A DNA stretch of 64,000 nt from Capronia americana (Eukaryota; Ascomycota; Eurotiomycetes; Chaetothyriales; Herpotrichiellaceae). A program made the translations under genes and the position numbers. The stretch spans positions 1,488,001 to 1,552,000 of the forward strand of contig JADWQD010000005.1 in NCBI GenBank assembly GCA_016110215.1. The letters are read 5' to 3'. Shown here in pieces: positions 56,947-64,000 of this stretch; position 1 is the first letter of the stretch; every line of letters begins with the position of its first letter. The notes beneath the pieces are model-generated. The model did no database searches. It had not been told where the DNA came from and saw nothing but the letters and a program-made list of their open reading frames with translations.

Positions 56947-58020
56947 TCACATTTCCTCCTTTGGCTGGACTAGCAGGACGTCGTCGCCAAACACCACGCC
57001 CGCCATTTCCATTTGCACTCGCTGTTCAGCCAAAGCATTGATCCACTGTCCGAGCCTCCATCCCGCTTTGGCGACCTGCTCTTCGACTATCGAAACAGCA
57101 CCTTGATAGTATTCCTTCGACAGGTCCTCCGGTCCTTGCCACTCCCACTCACAGCACTCCTCGCAAGGATCCGGCCCAGTGTTGATGCCGACGTCCTTGA
57201 GTACGTAGCTGCACACGTACCCGTTCGCTTCGGACGCCCAATTCAACGCACACTTTTGCGCTTTACTGATGTCTATACACTCCCGGGAAAGGTCGTAGCC
57301 GCCTCCGTCGATGTCTTCTTTCAGTTCTCGAGCCCATTCCAATGAGAGTTTCTTGTCGTACAGATTGCCAGGGTCACTTCCACTCGGTTTCTTGTATTGT
57401 CGAAGTTTCTGGATGATGAGCTTGTCCCAGACTTGATGCAGATCTTCCTCCTTGGAGCCTGGTTTGCCCCATTGCACCATGAGTCTTGTACCGCCTCGGC
57501 ACTTCTGCTCAGTGTGCAAGGGTTGAGTGATGTCTCCAAGAAAATGGAGGAGGAACTTCAAGGCGGCACTCTGGTCCTTTGTGGTCAACCTGGGGTTGTT
57601 GACTTGCTTGGTCTATCCGCCCGGGCAGATATGTTAGCCGGAGATCAGACTTTAGCAGTTCAACTGTGTGGGTCTCACCAAGTTTGCGATGGCACCGACG
57701 ACACAGTTCTTTGCGGAGTCGCAGTCGGCGTTGAAGTTCACTTTGCACTTCACAGGTGGTTCATCTTTGGCATCAATGTAATGCCAGGGTTTGGACCAAG
57801 GCATTTTACTCTGGGTACCAAAGCTGTCGGCCCAAACGGCGCCGTCGGAAATGTCAAAGGCATCATTGGGCTGCACGAGTTTGTTGAACAGGTCCTCAGC
57901 CTCGGTGGTAAAGTACATCTGCGAGAGGTAGCCAACTGTCCGGTGGCCATGCTCGCCCCAAGCGAGTACCCTGCTAGCAGGCAGCGAGACAAGAAAAAGG
58001 AGTTTTGCGACTGAGCCCAT
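56947..58020 (-). CDS. Secreted S1/P1-type zinc nuclease
   Basis: Single-strand-specific nuclease and 3'-nucleotidase requiring three zinc ions, exported by the secretory pathway. Exons 58020..57679 and 57612..56947, giving 335 aa. Residues 1-20 are a signal peptide ending in VLA; cleavage exposes Trp21, whose amino group and carbonyl bind zinc in this family (WGEHGH). Further ligands: Asp in GAVWADSF, His in KPWHYID, and the later helix HFLGDITQPLH formed after the intron. Several Cys (CKVNFNADCDSAKNC, CEECCEW) suggest disulfides. It is probably for nucleic-acid scavenging. Confidence 0.92.
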
Positions 58021-59978
58021 CTTGCAAGGGTATTTATTCGAGATTATTTCTCAAAGGATATCAAAAGACATGCGCATGGACATCGGGCATTTATGGCAAT
58101 CGAGCAGGTCTTCAATAAGTAGCAAACAGGGCTCAATCCGACGACGTTCAGGAAGAGTCACAGCTGAACAAGGATCCATGAGGCACCCGCATCCCTTGAA
58201 GCCGTTGCTTTGAGCGCGAGGGGCCCGTGCCAGCATCTGTGTTTGCGCATTGGGCCATGGGAGACGGCTGACGGCGAAAATCAGACAGCAGATACGAGGA
58301 AATGGCTTGTTCGGCAATGTGGCTTGTTGAAATCGTCCGTATTTTCATCGCGACCGTTTAAGGTCGTGTAACGAGGCTGAGCTCTTTGGCGAATGAAGAG
58401 CCGAACGCCCCTGTTGATTTGGCAACGATGGCATTTTGTTCGTATCGAACCCCGCAAACTATGGGTTCTCAGCCGTCCAGCTCTTCCGGATCGGCTCTAA
58501 ATGACGGAAGCTGGGGCTCAAATTGGACTCTGAACTCATGTTTTAGCTGAGCCTGTTTGATTGCTTGACAACAGACCTATCCTACTGCTGGGTGACTGAG
58601 TCTTGTCGATTGCTTGAGAACAAACCTATCCTACTGCTGGGTGACTCGCTGACATTTGTTCGCACCAGTCTGTTTCGAGTGCCCGGCACATTTGACGTCT
58701 AATGGAGTTGCTCAAGCCAGCCGAGTGTTCTTTGATTGCTTCTTGGTGGAGCTGAACAACCCTTTGAACACGAGATCACGAGAAACGCCATGCCACAAGG
58801 CTCGGCATGCACGGGTTCTGGCCAATCGGTGGTCATGTTAGCAGAGCAAGCAGTTGGAGGATATCGACCTTGTATCAGTATAGAAAGGAGTTCATAGGCG
58901 TGCTCCGGTGGCTCTGCGGTATTGGGGTGTGATGAAGGAGCCGTTGAGCGGGTTGCGCGCGAGACAGGCAAGATACAGTAGGCGGCCAAAGAACAAAGGA
59001 AATCTATTCTTCAAGCACGCTTTGAGGACTTAACTTGGCTGGAGGCGTCCTTCGAATCTACAGTCCACCATTAATGTTTGATCTGTTCTCTGCGCTGGAC
59101 ACCGAGGTCGACAGAAGGAGAAATTGTGCAAAGGTACACGGTGACGGTTCGAGAGATGGAAGTTAGACGACGAAATCGCGGCTCGAAGCTAAGATGCCAA
59201 GAGAATTGTATAGCTGCACGAGGCCTCGCAGGGAGGTGGAAGACAATGTACTGTACTGTAGGTCGACGACTTCGAACCGTGCTCGTCCGAGTCGTTATGC
59301 TTTTATTACCCCACGGGGAAACAGGGCTCCGAGGCTGCACCAAGACGCGACGGACAGGTCAAGATGGGAATCAAAAAGAATGAGTTCCATGTTTTCGCTT
59401 CGTCTCTCTGGTGTAGCACACGTAACGAGCGAGGCTGACCTGCTTACAGCATGTCGTCCTTGAACAAAAACTTAAACGAGTTGGATTAGAGAAGAAAAGA
59501 AAAAGAACACGAGATCAAGAAGCGATGAGGGTGCGGAATTACTCCAAGGTGGGGTTGATGAAAGAATCACCGACAAAGGATACCTCGGACTGCACAGTAG
59601 TACGCGGTACGGAGGAGTGTGATACACAGAACGAAGTCGAGCGGGAGTCGCCCACTTGCCTGCCCCACGAGGACATCTTCCTGCCCATCTGCCGAGAGAC
59701 GCATCGAGAACGTGGAGTCTGAATAAATACCTTAGTGTGTGCAAGTTCAGGCAGGATGGAGTAGGATATGTACTTAGAAGCTTTTGAAGCCTGTCGATGA
59801 TATCCATTTCCTACATACACACCACGAAGCATTTAAACATATACAGTCTGGTTACTATCTACTTGTGGCTGGCCATCGATAGCTGCTCTCGACGAGACGT
59901 CAACTCGGCTTGACTGGCTTCGAGTTACCAAGTATTAATTAGTACCTCGTACACCAGCCAGCACACCGTCTCCCAAAC
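58021..59978. other. 2-kb gene-poor region
   Basis: Divergent interval between the nuclease and NmrA-like genes. It contains a 49-bp tandem duplication (58559-58655). Open frames on both strands are short and without family signatures. A small non-coding RNA or unannotated leader exons cannot be excluded. Confidence 0.45.
58559..58655. repeat. Tandem duplication, 49-bp period, two units
   Basis: Both units start GATTGCTTGA and share CCTATCCTACTGCTGGGTGA; they begin at 58559 and 58608. The few differences are concentrated at the ends. Confidence 0.85.
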
Positions 59979-60887
59979 ATGGCCTTCCACACGATCTGCC
60001 TCATCGGCGCCTCGGGCAACCTCGGCACCCTCATCCTCAAACACCTGCTCGCCTCGCCGCAACAGTTCCAGGTCAAGATCGTGTCGCGCGAATCCTCGAC
60101 CGCCACCTTCCCGGACTCCATTCCCGTGACCCGCGTGCCGGACGACTACCCGGCCGAGCAACTCACGCAGGCGTTCCGCGGCGTGGACGTCGTAGTGGCC
60201 GCCGTGTCCATGCTCGGCATGGGCGAGCAATACAAGTTCATCGACGCGTGCCTCGCGGCCAACGTGAAGCGGTACTTCCCCACCGAGTTCGGCCTGGACG
60301 ACTTGCCGGACTGGCTGCTGCAGCTGCGCGAGATGTTCAAGATCAAGCACGACGTGCGGGATTACCTGATCGCCAAGGAAGGCACGGGCCTCGAGTGGAC
60401 GAGTGTGTGCTGCAATGCCTTCTTCGAGATGGGCGTCGCGTCCGGCTTCTTCCAGCTGCATTGGAAGGAGAAGAAGGCCGTGCTGCTCGATGGCGGGGAG
60501 GCCAAGTTCGTGGCCACCACGCTGGATACGGTCGCGATTGCCGTCGTCCGCGCCATTGAGAGGCCCGAGGTGTCTAGGAATAGGATCCTGCTCGTGCAAG
60601 ACTTCCGGATGAGTCAGCGCCAGATTCTGGATGCTGTGCAGGAGAGGGTGCCTGGGTGGGAGGTTGAGAATGTGGAGAGTGGGCCGTGGTTGGAAAGTGG
60701 CAAGGAGGCCGTCAGGAAGGGCGATAATAGTCAGTTGCCCAAGTTGACGTTTGGGACGTTCGCCCAGGGGAATCAGTATGAGGGCCGGGCGGAATACGCG
60801 AACGACGTGTTGGAGCTCCCGACCAAGTCGTTCTCCGAGGCCATGGATATGTTCTGGAAGGAGTACAAGGACCTAGCGAATGCCTAA
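59979..60887 (+). CDS. NmrA-like / isoflavone-reductase-type NAD(P)-binding protein
   Basis: Atypical SDR of the NmrA-like/phenylcoumaran-benzylic-ether-reductase group, 302 aa, intronless. Cofactor loop CLIGASGNLGTLIL at the start (GxxGxxG), VSRESS after strand 2, YFPTEFGLD at the place typical of CipA-like fungal proteins, then KHDVRDYL. The Lys of the plant reductases' active site may be represented in FKIKHDV. The first 450 bases are markedly GC-rich (third positions almost all G/C), unlike the second half and neighbouring genes. Members either reduce aromatic ethers or sense redox state; function is open here. Confidence 0.85.
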   Translation: MAFHTICLIGASGNLGTLILKHLLASPQQFQVKIVSRESSTATFPDSIPVTRVPDDYPAEQLTQAFRGVDVVVAAVSMLGMGEQYKFIDACLAANVKRYFPTEFGLDDLPDWLLQLREMFKIKHDVRDYLIAKEGTGLEWTSVCCNAFFEMGVASGFFQLHWKEKKAVLLDGGEAKFVATTLDTVAIAVVRAIERPEVSRNRILLVQDFRMSQRQILDAVQERVPGWEVENVESGPWLESGKEAVRKGDNSQLPKLTFGTFAQGNQYEGRAEYANDVLELPTKSFSEAMDMFWKEYKDLANA

Positions 60888-61007
60888 GCCAGGAGATAGA
60901 CTGGCAGCATGTGCTGGTATATGCTTTTCATATTCCGTTGTGGTGTACAATGTACAGAGCTTGGTATATACAGGCGAGGCTGACTGGCTGGCTGTTGCTG
61001 TCGCCCT

Positions 61008-62233
61008 TCACGCGAACAGCCCGCACGTACAGGTCGGGGTGCGAACATCGTAGGGCTTTCCACATCGATAGCAGAATTCCCGACCGCACCGACATGTCAT
61101 GTGGTTGCACCCGTGTTTCTTCTCTACGAGTTGCCCGCAAGGGCAGAACTTCCATTTCGACTTCTCGATCAGAGCCTTGAGCTTCTTGTCTTGCCTGCAC
61201 ACGCCGCTGTGGTCTTTCTTCTTGCACAGCATACACATGGCCCTCTCGCAGAACGGACACCTGGTATAGTCGTCCCGAATGAACCGACGTGGAATGTAGG
61301 CGAGACAATCCTCCCAGGGGCAATACGTCGGGTTTGGCGCATTATGCTCCTGCAGCCACAGGCGGAAGGCTTCCATAAATTCATCCTCGAAACCACAATG
61401 TTGCTGGATTACCTTGATCGGGACAGTTTGGCCGCAGCAGGTCAGCTCGCTCCGGGATTTGAAGCTGCTGACAACACCCTCTGCGTCGTGTCCGTGTTAG
61501 CCAAAAAGAGACCGCTGGACGAATATGTTAAGGAGAGCCAAGCCTTACCGCGAAGGCACTCGTCACAAAATGAATGCTTGCATTTCAGATTGGCTGTGTT
61601 CACTCGGAAAAATGGTTCAAGACAGGACGAACAGTCGACGATGTCGAAAAGTGAGTCCGCTGCAGGTCTCTGTGCGGACTTGACGTCCGTCTTAGCCCTA
61701 GCGCGAAGAGCCAAATCCCGCAAGATTTCAGCTTTGTTGGCAAGGTTGTGTTCTGATACATCGTCTAGATCGTCACTGTTCTGGCTTTGCGGCTGTAAAG
61801 ACTGGTAGATAGATTCGAACTCCTCGATAGCATCGAACAGGCAGACGCTCTCGGGATAGTGGACGGCTCGGATACAAGCTCCCAGATAGACGGCACACTG
61901 CTGCACCCCTGGTTTCAAGCTCTCTACCAAGTCGTCCACGCCGAGCATGTCAGGTGGTGATCGGGGGTAATCGTCAAAGACTCGAAGGAGAAACGAGAAA
62001 CCGAAAGCCGGCAGCTTGAGTGATAGTGTCGTATGGTGATCGTCGGAAAAGCTTGCGACAATGAGCCCGTCCCCATAGATGGCATTGAGGGCGGAGACCT
62101 CGTCGGCCAAGGCAGCGTTGTGGATCAACATGGTCGGGTCCGGAATCGGCGATGAGAAGGGGAGAATTGTGTTTCGAAGTTCCATCCAGGCGAGTTGCGT
62201 GGGAATGAGGTGATTTAAGGTGACAATGAACAT
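61008..62233 (-). CDS. RWD-RBR E3 ubiquitin ligase
   Basis: RING-between-RING ligase with an N-terminal RWD domain (RNF14/ARA54-like layout). Exons 62233..61549 and 61480..61008, giving 385 aa from the first ATG. The RWD domain occupies about 35-150 (EVSALNAIYGDG, DYPRSPPDML). RING1 starts at CSSCLEPF, with CKHSFCDECLR ending the first exon; the intron acceptor GCAG at 61481 keeps frame. IBR: CPWEDCLAY to CKKKDHSGVC. RING2: FCPCGQLVEKKHGCNHMTC, which includes the Cys that accepts ubiquitin as thioester, then CGREFCYRCG. Later ATGs at 62185 or 62131 are possible starts. RING1 is short compared with animal RBRs. Confidence 0.88.
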
Positions 62234-62772
62234 GAAAGTCGCTTCTTTGCGTGCTCCGAAGACATATCTCGGAAGAATCTACGACGGCGCGCTGGGGAAA
62301 GTCCCCTTGGTAGCCAGTGGTCACTGCGCCTGCACCGGCGCCATGCTGACCAGGGACGTGGTGGCTTAGCTGCGATAAGTGTTCGAGCAGTGAGTCACCG
62401 TCAGTAACAATGAAGCAATTGTGATTCATTCTGGCGCCGAAGGAGCGTCGTGGCCGATAACTGTGGGACGCTAAGTCCAGATCACGGCGAATGGTGCTCG
62501 CTCTCGACTGGACTGGGCTGGGCTGTTGATAGTCGAGGATTGAAAGATATTGACATGGCAGAAGAAGTAGCAAAAGCGCAACTCGTGGGGAAGGTGGGGA
62601 AGCCAAGACAATCGCAGGGAAGGCGCCACACGCGTGGAGACCGTGGCTTGTCATTGGCTCACAATTCCGACGAGGCTGACAGCCAGAAAGCCCCGACCTG
62701 CACCATAGCACTTAGATCTACCTCGTACACAGTAATGCTCTTACTCTGCTTGTGCAGCCGTGCTGGCACTCT
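62234..62772. other. Promoter of the RBR ligase gene and 3' region of the sugar transporter
   Basis: 539 bp. ACCTCGTACAC near 62719 repeats a word seen at 59944 and, in related form, in the 18-kb and 46-kb repeats. No gene is seen. Confidence 0.4.
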
Positions 62773-63980
62773 CTATTTCTTCGAGATTGTCTCCAGAGCC
62801 ACCTCCTGCTCCTCGATGCCACCCTTCTCTGCCGCCTCCGCATCGCCCCTGAGCCTTGCCTGGAGCACATGTTTGTATTGGGGCTTGGCAAAAAGCACAT
62901 CGATCTCCTCCAAGCTGAGTCCCTTCGTTTCTCGGACAAAGAAATAGACAAAGGGAATAGCCAGGACGTTGAAGACGCAGAACAAGAGATAGAACTTCCA
63001 CCCAGCAGACTGAATGCCCATGGGACCGAACTTGACCACGATGAAAGTGATGATCCACTGGGTAAAGACTCCCATGGAAGTGCCCTATGCGATCGATTAG
63101 CCGGCGATATGGAGCGTTTTTCGGAAGTGCCGAGACTTACGATATGGCGGACATGAAGCGGTGCGATTTCCGGAACGTACTGCAGCTAGATCAGTATGGC
63201 AGTCAAGCGATTGATCAGAATACTAACTATCCATGGCGCACCACACCAAGATGCGCCGAAGCAGAACTCAAACAAAAAGATGCTGACAACAGCAAGTTTG
63301 TTTGACGAGTCATTGTTGACGCCGAGACCGATCGTGAACAGAATCATGAAAAGGGAGCAGAACACGGCTCCCCATAGCATGACTGTTCGGCGACCAAACT
63401 TCTCCATGGTGTAGATCGTCGAGCAAGTGCCACCTAGGAAGAGCAACGTGACACCACCGCTGGTGATGGCTGCCTGGTTCTGCGACATTCCGAGTGAATT
63501 GATGAATAGGTAGGTCGCATAGTATGACACGATATTGTTCCTGTTCTCACGTGTCATGATCAGTCTCTGTGCTCGAGAGAATGGAATCTCTCCGCCATTC
63601 CCGTAGAAGATTGACTCACCCGTCCATCTGCTGGAAAAATTGCACGAGCACCCCGAGCCACAAGCGCCAAGTCGTGTTGACGGGAGAATTATCGTAGAAG
63701 AGGTTCTTGATAGTGAAGTTGTACTCCTTCTCCGCCTCGAGAGCCGTGAACACATCGGATCTTTGCTTCCTCACCTCTGCGCTGTCGAGTGGCACGGAGT
63801 AGATCCGAGCCATGACATGGTCTGCATCATCAATGTGGCCTTGGGCGTATAGATACCTGGGTGACTCGGGCAGAAAGAAGATGGTGGCAAACGTCAAGAG
63901 GATGAAGACAACCTGGAATGCAATTGGCAGGCGCCAGACAGCTTCTGTACTGGGATGGTTGCGAATCATGCCGTAGTCGA
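62773..63980 (-). CDS. MFS sugar transporter, 5' part beyond the window
   Basis: C-terminal two thirds of a sugar porter. Visible exons: 63980..63620, 63540..63228, 63185..63141, 63084..62773. The sequence from 63981 to the window end is intron (acceptor TTACAG), so the N-terminus lies outside. Motifs: LPESPRYLYAQG, FFQQMDGNN in helix 7 (joined across an intron), EKFGRRTVMLWG, the small 15-codon exon with VPEIAPLHVRH, and VRETKGLSLEEIDVLF at the C-terminus. Sequence and exon plan differ from the transporter at 23-25 kb, so the two are not a recent duplicate pair. Confidence 0.88.
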
Positions 63981-64000
63981 CTGTAAGTACGTCAGAATGT

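Noticed and set aside
61101..61808. 235-codon plus-strand frame across the RBR ligase gene
   Set aside because: It overlaps the zinc-binding domains antisense and spans the intron; a shadow.
1..64000. CRISPR arrays, insertion sequences, autonomous retrotransposons
   Set aside because: No regularly spaced repeats, transposase or reverse transcriptase signatures in any frame.

Overview
The window is nuclear DNA of a filamentous ascomycete (Pezizomycotina). Genes are split by short introns (46 to about 80 bp) with GTRNGT-type donors and CTRAC-like branch sites. The proteome is typical of the group: Pps1, Ppm2/TYW4, Tap42, peroxisomal Lon ending in SRL, uL23m, Rpn1, Mch1, NmrA-like and Zn2Cys6 proteins. 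The wealth of Baeyer-Villiger monooxygenases (BVMOs), short-chain dehydrogenases and transporters would suit Eurotiomycetes or Chaetothyriales, but that placement is a guess. I find 28 protein-coding genes (two cut by the window edges) and no convincing tRNA, rRNA, CRISPR array or autonomous transposon. Exon-intron structures were worked out by hand from splice signals, reading phase and family conservation.

Layout. (A) 1-17.4 kb is a dense housekeeping block: pps1, ppm2, tap42, hem3, peroxisomal lon, mrp20 and rpn1. Several pairs share divergent promoters or convergent 3' ends. (B) 18.8-45.9 kb is a contiguous accessory block of 13 genes: an MDR oxidoreductase, an iron-type ADH resembling maleylacetate reductases, a sugar-porter-family transporter, BVMO 1, a Zn2Cys6 regulator, BVMO 2, an SDR, an acetoacetyl-CoA-synthetase-like ligase, an SDR, an alpha/beta hydrolase, an aldo-keto reductase, an SDR and an SDR-like protein without YxxxK. 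(C) 47.2-53.4 kb holds a TauD-family dioxygenase divergent from an SV2-like MFS transporter, then an Mch1-like transporter. (D) 54.3-64.0 kb holds a transglutaminase-fold protein, an S1/P1 nuclease, an NmrA-like oxidoreductase, an RWD-RBR ubiquitin ligase and the 3' part of a sugar transporter.

How the parts fit. Block B reads as a catabolic cluster: alcohol to ketone (SDR/ADH), ketone to ester or lactone (BVMO), hydrolysis (alpha/beta hydrolase), further oxidation or reduction, and CoA activation (AACS-like ligase), with its own transporter and regulator. The main observation is a recurring palindromic element, best copy CCAAGACG-G-CGTCTTGG at 22424-22440. Full or partial copies lie in eight intergenic intervals inside block B, covering nearly every promoter; I did not see one in the promoters outside it. 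It is a candidate binding site for the cluster regulator. Two related repeat-like sequences in opposite orientation, near 18.1-18.35 kb and 46.34-46.45 kb, lie just outside the two ends of block B and may mark its borders.
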